Shown here one piece after another: positions 16,021 through 22,808 of a DNA stretch of 64,000 nt. This stretch comes from Lachnospiraceae bacterium (GTDB lineage Bacteria; Bacillota; Clostridia; Lachnospirales; Lachnospiraceae). The notes beneath the pieces are model-generated. The model saw only the letters and a program-made list of their open reading frames with translations. It did not search any database and was not told the origin of the DNA. The stretch spans positions 29,400-93,399 of the forward strand of contig JAILHF010000049.1 of the NCBI GenBank assembly GCA_024696005.1. The letters are read 5' to 3'. The number at the start of each line of letters is the position of its first letter. The stretch's first letter is position 1. Made by a program: the position numbers and the translations under genes.

Positions 16021-17041
16021 TAATACAATGATAAAAAAAGAAATACAAAACGACCGTCATGATACGAAAACCGGAAGGATATGCGAGGTTCAGAAGAACA
16101 GCTATGCGATAAAGTTTATGGGGCAGGAGCTTCCGGCCACGCTGAACCGGCATTTTTATGAAGAAGAGGCCGATAAGCTTCCGGTGGTCGGTGACTATGT
16201 GACATTCCGGCATAACCCGGACGGTGACAGCATAATTCTTTCCGTCTGTGAAAGAAAGAACTTTTTGCAGAGGCCGGATCAGTCCAAGACGGGCGTGATG
16301 CAGTACATGGTGGCGAACGTGGACTATTGCTTCATCGTCACTTCCCTGAATGACGACTACAGTTATAACCGCATAGGAAGATATGCAAGTGTAGCGCTGC
16401 AGGGAGGCGCGATACCGGTTGCCATCCTGACAAAAGCGGATCTTTGCACAAACGTCGGCCGTTATGTGAGTGAGGTGGAGACCATATCGGACAAGATCAG
16501 GGTACATGCGATCTCGGCACTGTATGATATAGGCATGGACGAACTGAAAGAGTATCTTGTACCCGGCACGACCATCTGTCTGATGGGATCCTCCGGTGCA
16601 GGCAAGTCGACACTGCTTAATTCGCTTACAGGTGAAGAGACCATGAAAACCTCGGCGATCAGGGAAAGCGATTCCAAGGGACGTCATACCACGACCTGCC
16701 GGCATCTGATCGAGCTTGAAAACGGCGTGTCGATCATTGATACGCCGGGGATGAGGGAGATCGGAATGGCACAGACCGAAGAAGCCATAGACGATATTTT
16801 TTCGGATATCATGGAACTGGAGAGCCGTTGCAAATTCAGCGATTGCAGGCATGATACCGAACCGGGCTGTGCGATCAAGAAAGCGCTGGAAGACGGAAGT
16901 CTTTCCATGGAGAGGTACATGCTGTATCAAAACCTGGGTGCGGAGAATCAAAGGAACTACGCCAAGAAAAAGCAGATCTCGATATTGGTCAAGCAGCGGA
17001 GGAAGTATGGGTTGGAATCGGGGGGACGGTTCTTCGGTTGA
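16013..17041 (+). CDS. rsgA: RsgA/YloQ-type ribosome-associated GTPase
   Basis: The product has 342 residues with an OB-fold N terminus and the circularly permuted GTPase order of RsgA: AILTKADLC (G4) comes before GSSGAGKSTLLN (G1) and DTPGMRE (G3). The zinc region CKFSDCRHDTEPGCAIKKAL is intact. RsgA acts in 30S subunit maturation and release of maturation factors. Co-transcription with a methyltransferase behind a leader-peptide attenuator, rather than a housekeeping context, suggests this is an accessory copy. The last residues (SGGRFFG) are encoded by a repeat element that occurs again at 18950, so the original C terminus may have been replaced by insertion of that repeat. Confidence 0.88.
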   Translation: MNNNTMIKKEIQNDRHDTKTGRICEVQKNSYAIKFMGQELPATLNRHFYEEEADKLPVVGDYVTFRHNPDGDSIILSVCERKNFLQRPDQSKTGVMQYMVANVDYCFIVTSLNDDYSYNRIGRYASVALQGGAIPVAILTKADLCTNVGRYVSEVETISDKIRVHAISALYDIGMDELKEYLVPGTTICLMGSSGAGKSTLLNSLTGEETMKTSAIRESDSKGRHTTTCRHLIELENGVSIIDTPGMREIGMAQTEEAIDDIFSDIMELESRCKFSDCRHDTEPGCAIKKALEDGSLSMERYMLYQNLGAENQRNYAKKKQISILVKQRRKYGLESGGRFFG

Positions 17042-17043
17042 CA
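17021..17043 (+). repeat. 23-base repeat, copy 1 (overlaps the 3' end of rsgA)
   Basis: GGGGGACGGTTCT followed by TCGGTTGACA. A second copy differing by one base lies at 18950-18972. It encodes the last residues and stop codon of the RsgA-type protein. Confidence 0.75.
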
Positions 17044-17128
17044 TCGCAAGGAATCCCCCAACATTCGTGGGTCCCCCCTTGCGAATATCCTAAGGAATCC
17101 TCCCGCTTCGCGGGCCCCTCCTTAGGAT
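17044..17128. repeat. Two adjacent related hairpin elements
   Basis: Element one (17044-17084) has arms TCGCAAGG and CCTTGCGA around an inner CCCAACATTCGTGGG hairpin. Element two (17087-17128) has arms ATCCTAAGGA and TCCTTAGGAT around CCCGCTTCGCGGG. Both share an AAGGAATCCYCC...GGGYCCCYCCTT frame, so they are diverged copies of one folding unit. They may end the rsgA transcript, although no T run follows. Confidence 0.75.
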
Positions 17129-17155
17129 CGAGTTTGTTTAGAAACATTCTTGAGC

Positions 17156-17184
17156 TTGCGTGGCGCGAAAGGCTTTTGTATAAT
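17156..17184 (+). promoter_or_regulatory. Promoter of the CD3324-like attenuated operon
   Basis: TTGCGT (17156-17161), a 17-base spacer and a perfect TATAAT (17179-17184). The leader ORF begins about 30 bases after the expected start point. Confidence 0.75.
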
Positions 17185-17221
17185 CGAAACAGATAGTTGG
17201 TTTGTCAATCAGGAAAGGAGC

Positions 17222-17260
17222 ATGGATTTTATGACCCGCAAATTTATTATCGCTCAGTAG
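17222..17260 (+). CDS. 12-residue leader peptide MDFMTRKFIIAQ
   Basis: A strong AGGAAAGGAG site precedes the ATG at 17222. The frame ends with TAG at 17258. The last two codons (GCT CAG) form the first arm of a set of mutually exclusive hairpins leading into the next gene, which is the hallmark of an attenuation leader rather than a free-standing peptide gene. A ribosome paused around the FII codons would cover that arm. Confidence 0.75.
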   Translation: MDFMTRKFIIAQ

Positions 17261-17330
17261 TCTGAGCTTAAATAAAAAACGAATCGTTCTAAGCTCAGAC
17301 GAATCCTAAGGTAATAATTTTAGGAGGAGC
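17252..17330 (+). promoter_or_regulatory. ErmC-like translational attenuator with four pairing segments
   Basis: Segment 1 GCTCAG (17252-17257) can pair with segment 2 CTGAGC (17262-17267). Segment 2 extended, GTCTGAGCTTA (17260-17270), can instead pair perfectly over 11 bases with segment 3 TAAGCTCAGAC (17290-17300). Segment 3 plus TCCTAA (17293-17296 and 17304-17309) can pair with segment 4, TTAGGA and GAGC (17320-17330), which contains the AGGAGG of the next gene. A paused leader ribosome would block 1:2, favour 2:3 and free the ribosome binding site. No T run follows the hairpins, so the control is translational. Confidence 0.78.
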
Positions 17331-17333
17331 AAA

Positions 17334-17624
17334 ATGAGCTATATCAAGGCAGAGACCATTCTGCCCAAAGAATTAATAGAAGCGATTCAGCAATATGTAG
17401 AAGGAAAATCAATTTATATACCATCAAAAGAAAAACAGGAATGGGGAAGCAATACCGCTGCAAAAGCGTATTTTCGTGAACGCAACGAGAAGATATACGA
17501 AACCTATCAGGCAGGCCGGAGCTTAAAAGAACTGGCACAGAGTTTTTCTTTATCCGAAAAAAGCATTCAGAGGATCCTGCGGGATCAGCGCGTGGCTTTG
17601 CAGGAACGCGTTGAGGCAGTCTGA
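17334..17624 (+). CDS. CD3324-like small DNA-binding protein (Mor-like helix-turn-helix)
   Basis: The product has 96 residues: KELIEAIQQYVEGKSIYIPSKEK, then NEKIYETYQAGRSLKELAQSFSLSEKSIQRILRDQR. The last part is a standard helix-turn-helix. The whole resembles the short CD3324/Mor-transcription-activator-like proteins of Clostridia. Its AGGAGG (17322-17327) lies inside a hairpin switch controlled by the upstream 12-codon leader. It overlaps the next gene (DUF1062) by 14 bases, so translation of that gene probably depends on it. The DNA target is unknown. Its position in a block of leader-controlled genes suggests a regulator of the response to ribosome-targeting stress; that link is inference. 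Confidence 0.8.
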   Translation: MSYIKAETILPKELIEAIQQYVEGKSIYIPSKEKQEWGSNTAAKAYFRERNEKIYETYQAGRSLKELAQSFSLSEKSIQRILRDQRVALQERVEAV

Positions 17625-17925
17625 ATCCGCGGCGATCCGGATTTATCATAAATGCGGAGGCTGCGGGAAGAAACAGGAATTTGTGAATTCCGGAAGATTC
17701 CGGGTAAATGCGAACGGCAGCAGTGTGGATGTGTGGTTGATCTACCGTTGCAAAAAATGCAAGCATTCCTGGAATCTCACGATCTACGAAAGGACAAGGC
17801 CGGGAAAGATCCCGACGGATCTGTTTGAAGCTTTTCAGGCGAATGATGAGGATACTGCCTTTGATTATGGCAGGGATATTGATTTTTTAAAAAGGAATAA
17901 TGCTGAACTGTTTAGAATACCGTGA
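17611..17925 (+). CDS. DUF1062 domain protein with zinc ribbon
   Basis: The start is a TTG at 17611, inside the end of the previous gene, with AGGAA five bases upstream. The product has 104 residues. Two Cys pairs, CGGC (near residue 16) and CKKC (near residue 47), form a zinc ribbon that holds a short basic sheet, and the C-terminal half is acidic and helical. This matches the DUF1062 family, whose function I do not know. The overlap with the CD3324-like gene points to a coupled pair. A hairpin terminator follows at 17995. Confidence 0.8.
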   Translation: MRQSESAAIRIYHKCGGCGKKQEFVNSGRFRVNANGSSVDVWLIYRCKKCKHSWNLTIYERTRPGKIPTDLFEAFQANDEDTAFDYGRDIDFLKRNNAELFRIP

Positions 17926-17994
17926 GGGTGAGCTTGCGAATCACGAGTTTTACAGCGATTTGTTCTGAATAGATACTAATGCTGAATTTGTGAA

Positions 17995-18024
17995 GGGCCG
18001 GTTGTAAGATGCCGGCTCTTTCTT
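17995..18024 (+). terminator. Intrinsic terminator after the DUF1062 gene
   Basis: GGGCCGG (17995-18001) pairs with CCGGCTC (18012-18018), with one G-T pair, and runs into TTTCTT. The start of hairpin array A overlaps its downstream edge. Confidence 0.7.
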
Positions 18025-18048
18025 ATAAGGATACTCCATATGCCTTTT

Positions 18049-18371
18049 GGCTAACACAAGTATCGAAAAAGCTGAAAGTGTTAGCCGGAAGCCGGAAGAA
18101 CAGGCCTGAAAGTATAGGGTACGGCTAACACAAGAGCCGAAAAAGCAGAATATGTTAGCCGGAAGCCGGAAGAACAGGCCTGAAAGCATAGGGTACGGCT
18201 AACACAAGAGCCGAAAAAGCAGAATATGTTAGCCGGAAGCCGGAAGAACAGGCCTGAAAGCATAGGGTACGGCTAACACAAGAGCTGAAAAAGCAGAATG
18301 TGTTAGCTGAGGGAGTAAGAAATCAAGGATGGCGGCTAACATAAGTACTGAAAGAGTCGAAAGTGTTAGCC
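18049..18371. repeat. Hairpin-repeat array A: five 38-base units
   Basis: Units lie at 18049-18086, 18123-18160, 18197-18234, 18271-18308 and 18334-18371. Each begins GGCTAACA.AAG and ends TGTTAGCC or TGTTAGCT, so the ends pair over about eight bases. The first four repeat with an exact 74-base period and near-identical 36-base purine-rich linkers (GGAAGCCGGAAGAACAGG and so on). The array fills the 468-base gap between the DUF1062 and DUF2441 genes. It is preceded by TATAAGGATACTCCATATG, which recurs at array B. Confidence 0.9.
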
Positions 18372-18393
18372 AAAGAAAGAGAGGTAAGGTAAA

Positions 18394-18942
18394 ATGGAAA
18401 AGATATATTATCACGTTATATCGGATATTCCCAAGATGGCGGGAGAGCATGTTCTGTTGGATAAAGATCATCCGAACGGTGTTCATAAACGCGTATATGA
18501 ACAAATGGAGACGGTTGAGGATATCTACCGGGATCCGGATAAGTATAAAAATACGGAATTGAGCCATGCGGTGGATGTAGCGTTAAGGGAACTGACGCTG
18601 GAGAAAGTTCGGAAAGAAAAGTATCCGCAATACCCGTCGCGTCTGGCTTCTTTATATGTGTCAAAGACCTTTGAGGAAGCAGATCGCTGGGGAGAGTATT
18701 TTGCAAAACTGGGTCGCCCGACTTATGGAATTGCAAAGATAAAAGTTGCTGGTCGTTGTTACGAAGGCGATGCGTATAAGTGTTTTGACGGCTGTATCTC
18801 TGAAGAAGAGAACCTGCGCATGGCGGAGATATACTGGCAGAACGGTGCAAATGAAGACGGAAGCGATCCGATCGTTGAGATCCTGGTGGATGGGGATATC
18901 GAGATCCTGGAGATTGTTAAAGAGATCAATGCAAATATTTGA
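18394..18942 (+). CDS. DUF2441-like protein between two hairpin arrays
   Basis: The product has 182 residues beginning MEKIYYHVISDIPKMAGEHV. It has no signal peptide or membrane segment. The N-terminal YHVISD strand followed by a DKDHPNGVHKRVYE loop, and a central SRLASLYVSKTFEEADRWGEYF helix, suggest a DUF2441 or ADP-ribosyltransferase-like small-domain fold; this is a weak recognition. The C-terminal part (GDAYKCFDGCISEEENLRMAEIYW, then VEILVDGDIEILEIV) is acidic. It starts 23 bases after the last unit of array A and is followed by array B after a 23-base repeat, so it is enclosed by repeats on both sides. Its A+T content is slightly higher than that of its neighbours. The function is unknown. 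Confidence 0.65.
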   Translation: MEKIYYHVISDIPKMAGEHVLLDKDHPNGVHKRVYEQMETVEDIYRDPDKYKNTELSHAVDVALRELTLEKVRKEKYPQYPSRLASLYVSKTFEEADRWGEYFAKLGRPTYGIAKIKVAGRCYEGDAYKCFDGCISEEENLRMAEIYWQNGANEDGSDPIVEILVDGDIEILEIVKEINANI

Positions 18943-18949
18943 CCGATCA

Positions 18950-18972
18950 GGGGGACGGTTCTGCGGTTGACA
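18950..18972 (+). repeat. 23-base repeat, copy 2
   Basis: GGGGGACGGTTCT followed by GCGGTTGACA, one base different from the copy at 17021-17043. It sits eight bases after the stop codon of the DUF2441-like gene, as copy 1 sits at the stop codon of rsgA. Confidence 0.75.
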
Positions 18973-19003
18973 GGAATCTATAAGGATATTCAACATGGCT
19001 TGC

Positions 19004-19282
19004 GGCTAACACAAGTGTTGAATGCGCCGGATGTGTTAGCCAAAAACCGGAAGACCGGGCATGGAATCAGGGAAGGCAGCTAACAAAAGTACTCGAAAGA
19101 GTCGGCTGTGTTAGCCGAGAGAAAGAGAAGAAGGCAAGAAACCAAGGAAGGCAGCTAACACAAGTATTCGAAAGAGCTGGCTGTGTTAGCCGAGAGAAAG
19201 AGAAGAAGGCAAGAAACCGGGGAAGGCAAGAAACCGGGGAAGGCAGCTAACACAAGTGCCGGAAAAGTTCAGTGTGTTAGCC
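19004..19282. repeat. Hairpin-repeat array B: four 38-39-base units
   Basis: Units lie at 19004-19041, 19078-19116, 19153-19191 and 19245-19282. They carry the same ends (RGCTAACA.AAG...TGTGTTAGCC) as array A, with spacings of 74, 75 and 92 bases. Linkers are purine-rich (GAGAGAAAGAGAAGAAGGC and relatives) and differ from those of array A. Some units have an inner ACTC-GAAA-GAGT hairpin. The leading sequence TATAAGGATATTCAACATG mirrors that of array A. The last unit ends 20 bases before the start of the serine hydrolase gene. Confidence 0.9.
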
Positions 19283-19301
19283 GGAGAAAAAGGAAGAGAT
19301 T

Positions 19302-20732
19302 ATGGATAAGAGAATTTTAATGGAAAAATTAGTGAAAGAGGCAAATGAGAAAGGCGCGTTTAACGGCACCTGGCTGTATGCCGAAAAAGGAAAGATCATC
19401 AGCAAGGGAGCAGTCGGCTTCCGGGATTTTGAAGACAGGCTGCCGATGAGGGAAGACAGCATTTTCCAGCTGGCGTCGATCACCAAGCAGTTTACGGCAG
19501 CAGCGGTGATGCTTCTGGTAAGGGAAGGGCTTTTAAGCCTTGAAGATGAAGTAACGAAATTCTATCCGCAGATCCCTTATCCCGGCGTAACGATAAAGCA
19601 TCTTCTGACACACACCGGCGGCATTCCGGAAACCTATGATGAAGACAACTGGATCATCCGCAAATGGAAGGAAGAGAAGAAAGTGCCGGGCAGCGACTGT
19701 GTCATTGCGTTTCTGACGGAGAGCGGGGAAGAAGCGCGCTTTGCCCCGGGGGACGCATTCGAGTACACCAACGGGGGCTATAATCTGCTGGCCGAGATCG
19801 TCGCAAAGGCAGCAGGCGTCCCGTTTGAAGAATACCTGAAAAAGAAGATATTTGAGCCGGCAGGGATGTACCATACCGGCGTGCATCACATTTGGACCGA
19901 AGGGATCCCGCACGATAATACCGCCCGCAACATGGTAGTCAAGAACAGCGGGCATGTTCCCGGGACGGAATCGGCAGGAAGAGAAGAGATCGCTCTCGAT
20001 CGTCCGGACGGCGGACACATTCCCGTGGCGGAATCGGCCGACCGGGATGTGATCGCGTTCGACGGACTGAACGGCGACGATTATGTATATACCGACATCT
20101 TCGACATGTTCATCTGGGACAGAGCGCTCAGGGAAGAAAAAGTACTCACCCTTGAAGAGCAGAAGCTGATGTACAGCACGGTGAAACTGAATGACGGAAG
20201 CATATCCGGAGCGGATGATGACCGTGACGGCTACGGCTTCGGCTGGGACATCAAAAATGATGAGGAATTCGGACTGATCGTGAAGCACGGCGGCGGCATG
20301 CCCGGACTGAATACCTGGTATGAGCGTTTTATGGATGCCGACCGGGTGCTTGTGTTCATGGGCTGCCGCGAGCCGGAGGATGTGCGTGCCGAGGCCGCTT
20401 TCTGGAACGGGATGCGCGCGATCGCGATGGACCGGAAACCCGGGCCGGTGGAGACCATTGAAGATCAGGCGATAAAGGATCCCGACCGATCCGGGTGGGA
20501 GGCGTTCTGCGGCAGCTACGATCATCCGGATGAGGCCGAACAGCACATTGATGAAGTGTTCCTGAAAGAAGGGGAGCTCTATGCCCGCGGCGTGGATGAG
20601 GACGGAAGAGACTATACTTCGAAGCTTTATCCGATCGGGGAAAACACGTTCAGCAGGAAGAGAGGCTGGACGCATTTCATTTTTTCTGAAAACGAACTGA
20701 CATTTGATGGTATAATATGTAAAAAGCTTTGA
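19302..20732 (+). CDS. Serine hydrolase of the beta-lactamase class C / penicillin-binding-like family
   Basis: The product has 476 residues with all three motifs of the family: SITK (SxxK) near residue 63, YTN (YxN) near residue 156 and HGG (in the KTG position) near residue 329. There is no signal peptide, so it is probably an intracellular esterase, amidase or D-amino peptidase rather than a true beta-lactamase. Residues 217-237 and 238-258 are a tandem duplication (GHVPGTESAGRE against GHIPVAESADRD) encoded by two 63-base copies at 19950-20012 and 20013-20075. The C-terminal 100 residues form a separate small beta domain common in this family. It is followed after 30 bases by a lipoprotein gene. 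The upstream array B lies in its 5' region. Confidence 0.85.
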   Translation: MDKRILMEKLVKEANEKGAFNGTWLYAEKGKIISKGAVGFRDFEDRLPMREDSIFQLASITKQFTAAAVMLLVREGLLSLEDEVTKFYPQIPYPGVTIKHLLTHTGGIPETYDEDNWIIRKWKEEKKVPGSDCVIAFLTESGEEARFAPGDAFEYTNGGYNLLAEIVAKAAGVPFEEYLKKKIFEPAGMYHTGVHHIWTEGIPHDNTARNMVVKNSGHVPGTESAGREEIALDRPDGGHIPVAESADRDVIAFDGLNGDDYVYTDIFDMFIWDRALREEKVLTLEEQKLMYSTVKLNDGSISGADDDRDGYGFGWDIKNDEEFGLIVKHGGGMPGLNTWYERFMDADRVLVFMGCREPEDVRAEAAFWNGMRAIAMDRKPGPVETIEDQAIKDPDRSGWEAFCGSYDHPDEAEQHIDEVFLKEGELYARGVDEDGRDYTSKLYPIGENTFSRKRGWTHFIFSENELTFDGIICKKL

Positions 20733-20762
20733 CTGGTGACACCGGCAGGAGGGAGGGTGGAC

Positions 20763-21713
20763 ATGAAATACATATCGGTCATCCTGGTGTTGATCGCGCT
20801 GATACTGACAGCCTGTACCAGAGAGGAAGACCCACCCGAAAATGTGAGAGGTGATGACGTGAGAGGCGGAACAACAAAGACGCAGGACGAAAACGCACCG
20901 AAGACGATCGAGTCGCACGACCTTGTTTCCCTGGATTGCATGGTTTCGACCGTCAGCATGGTCTATGATGACGACACTCTCGACTGCGGAAAGTTTTATT
21001 TCTCCTGCAGCCTGGATGAAAGCAGCGGGACGGTGACGGGCAGCTACCGCTTTGAGGAGCACTACGACCGCTATCCGCAGGTCGAATTTCCCTTCACGGC
21101 GGACAAGGCTTTCCTGACGGAGCTGGATCAGATCATCGTGGACAGCGGGATCGCGAGATGGAACGGCAGAGTTTCCGTGACAAACGGCATTCCGGATGAT
21201 TTCGGTTATTCCTTCCGTGCCGTCTACGCCTCCGGGGAAAAGATCTACTGCAGGAACAACCAGTCGACGGAGATACCGCTCGCGACCATACACGACCTGA
21301 ACGCCCTCTTTTACGAAAAGAGCGGGGCGAAAGCATACTACGATACCGATGAGCCCCTGAGCATGTATTTTACCTTCTACGGCGGGGACGATTACACGTT
21401 TACGGCAAGCGCCTGCAAAAAGCCGGACGGGACCTATGTGCTGGAAGCGACCGAAAACGACGGCAGCGGGAAGAAGAAATTCGGGGAAAAGGAAACGGAC
21501 AAGGCGTTCATGGACAAAGTGAGTGCCGCATATGAGGCTGCGGTCGCGGGAGGCTCGCAGGGAACATCCTCCGGCAACGCAAAAGGGAGCATCGAGCTGA
21601 ATCTGAAATTCGGAAAGAAGGAACAGAGCCTGCGTTCCGACGAAAGGAGCGGTGCCGGGTACCGCGAGACGCTTGAGGGCATCCGGGACCTGATCCTGGA
21701 GGAGTACAACTGA
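20763..21713 (+). CDS. Putative lipoprotein of unknown function
   Basis: The start is the ATG at 20763, after GGAGGGAGGGTGG; an upstream ATG at 20736 is poorly placed. The product has 316 residues. A short signal peptide ends in the lipobox LTAC (Cys near residue 18), so the protein is anchored on the outer face of the membrane. The body is acidic and beta-rich, with two regions that resemble each other loosely (SLDEYSSGTVTGSYRF-like and YTFTASACKKPDGTYVLE-like strands). I recognise no domain. It probably shares a transcript with the serine hydrolase. The 36-base gap to the convergent GspF gene has no clear terminator. Confidence 0.75.
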   Translation: MKYISVILVLIALILTACTREEDPPENVRGDDVRGGTTKTQDENAPKTIESHDLVSLDCMVSTVSMVYDDDTLDCGKFYFSCSLDESSGTVTGSYRFEEHYDRYPQVEFPFTADKAFLTELDQIIVDSGIARWNGRVSVTNGIPDDFGYSFRAVYASGEKIYCRNNQSTEIPLATIHDLNALFYEKSGAKAYYDTDEPLSMYFTFYGGDDYTFTASACKKPDGTYVLEATENDGSGKKKFGEKETDKAFMDKVSAAYEAAVAGGSQGTSSGNAKGSIELNLKFGKKEQSLRSDERSGAGYRETLEGIRDLILEEYN

Positions 21714-21749
21714 ACGCCACGGACTATTTCTGCCTGCAGAACGAGTCAG

Positions 21750-22625
21750 TTACTGCCTTATCACCGTAAACACCATGTCGATGGAATGGCGCACGTCCTC
21801 GCGGTAGTATTTCGCGATGTGATCCAGCATTTCCGAAACATTTCCCGACTGTTCCCCGGTCCGCAGGCTGTTGATCAGATCGTGGGGAAAGATCCCCTGC
21901 ATCTGAAGCGCGTCGGAAAGGGGATTTCCCTCCGCCACCCAGTCGGCGGCTCTCCGGATCTTGTTCTGCAGGGCTGCGTGACGCAGGGTCTTTAAGCTGT
22001 ATCGCAGTCCCTGTTCCACCGGCATTCCGCAGTCGTAAAAGGCGGACATGTTGCTCGCGAAATCCGCGAGCTCGGTTTTTTTCAGGAGCTTTCCGATGAC
22101 GGGAAGACCCAGCACGAAGCGGCCTGCCAGGTCGCTTTTTTGGCTCAGGGCCGCTCCGCCGCTGCGAAGAAAGATGATCCCGACCAGCACCAGGATGATC
22201 CCTGCAACGATCGCGATGGCCTGGGGCAGGAAGTGCCACACATAAGCAACCGCCATCAGCGCGCCGACAAAAACGATCAGCACGATGGACGGGTAAAGGG
22301 CGGCCTGACGGATCTTGCGCTGTATCGTCATCCGCTCGTCAAAGATCACGGCCATGCGGCTGAAGGCCTTTTCGATGTGGCCGGTCTGCTCCGTCACAAA
22401 AACGCAGTTTACCAGCTCGGGGGTGAAGATCTCTTCGTCAGGACGCATCGCACTGCTTAAGGCTGTCCCCCGGCTCACTTTGCCCAGGGTGCGCTTGATG
22501 GCGCCGCCGAGCGGTCCGTGGGTATCGTCCTGCATGATGATCAGGGCCCGCTCGATATCGAAACCGGCCCGCAGGGCATTCGTCATCTTATGGCAAAAGA
22601 CCGCAAGTTCTCTCAGATCGGCCAT
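21750..22625 (-). CDS. Orphan type II secretion/type IV pilus inner-membrane protein GspF/PilC-like, C-terminally short
   Basis: The start at 22625 follows AAAGGA and gives 291 residues. Two T2SSF domains are visible: FCHKMTNALRAGFDIERAL to FVTEQTGHIEKAFSRMA, then FASNMSAFYDCGMPVEQGL to SLRTGEQSGNVSEMLDHIA. Two central membrane helices lie near residues 115-160. In typical GspF/PilC proteins a last membrane helix follows the second domain; here the chain ends at VFTVIRQ, so that helix is missing. No secretion ATPase, pilin or GspG gene is nearby. It may be a remnant or a repurposed membrane scaffold. A minus-strand promoter lies at 22651-22679. Confidence 0.8.
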   Translation of the reverse strand: MADLRELAVFCHKMTNALRAGFDIERALIIMQDDTHGPLGGAIKRTLGKVSRGTALSSAMRPDEEIFTPELVNCVFVTEQTGHIEKAFSRMAVIFDERMTIQRKIRQAALYPSIVLIVFVGALMAVAYVWHFLPQAIAIVAGIILVLVGIIFLRSGGAALSQKSDLAGRFVLGLPVIGKLLKKTELADFASNMSAFYDCGMPVEQGLRYSLKTLRHAALQNKIRRAADWVAEGNPLSDALQMQGIFPHDLINSLRTGEQSGNVSEMLDHIAKYYREDVRHSIDMVFTVIRQ

Positions 22626-22650
22626 GGCATTTTCCTTTCTTTTTAACCAA

Positions 22651-22679
22651 AGTATACGATAAAGAAAGTGCGATAACAA
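22651..22679 (-). promoter_or_regulatory. Promoter for the GspF-like gene
   Basis: On the minus strand TTGTTA, a 17-base spacer and TATACT precede the gene that starts at 22625. Confidence 0.65.
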
Positions 22680-22719
22680 GGCTGTATTTCCGTCCGGCGG
22701 CCGGCCGATCTCGCGGCAT

Positions 22720-22748
22720 TTTACTTTCACCGCCTTTTGATGTATTAT
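22720..22748 (+). promoter_or_regulatory. Possible promoter for the EAL gene
   Basis: TTTACT (22720-22725), a 17-base spacer and TATTAT (22743-22748), about 60 bases before the start at 22809. Confidence 0.4.
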
Positions 22749-22808
22749 CAGATGTACGAAAACAAGACCCGCATGAAAAAGCAGGAAAACGGGGGGAAAG
22801 CCTGAGTC

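Noticed and set aside
18001..18567. Minus-strand small open frames over hairpin array A
   Set aside because: They are repetitive translations of the array itself, lack ribosome binding sites and overlap non-coding repeats.
18049..19282. The repeat arrays as a CRISPR array
   Set aside because: Linkers in array A are nearly identical to each other rather than unique spacers, spacing is irregular in array B, the units are hairpins with an internal variable part, and no cas gene is present.
19302..20732. Serine hydrolase as a secreted class C beta-lactamase
   Set aside because: It has the family motifs but no signal peptide, and it has a C-terminal extra domain typical of esterase-like members.
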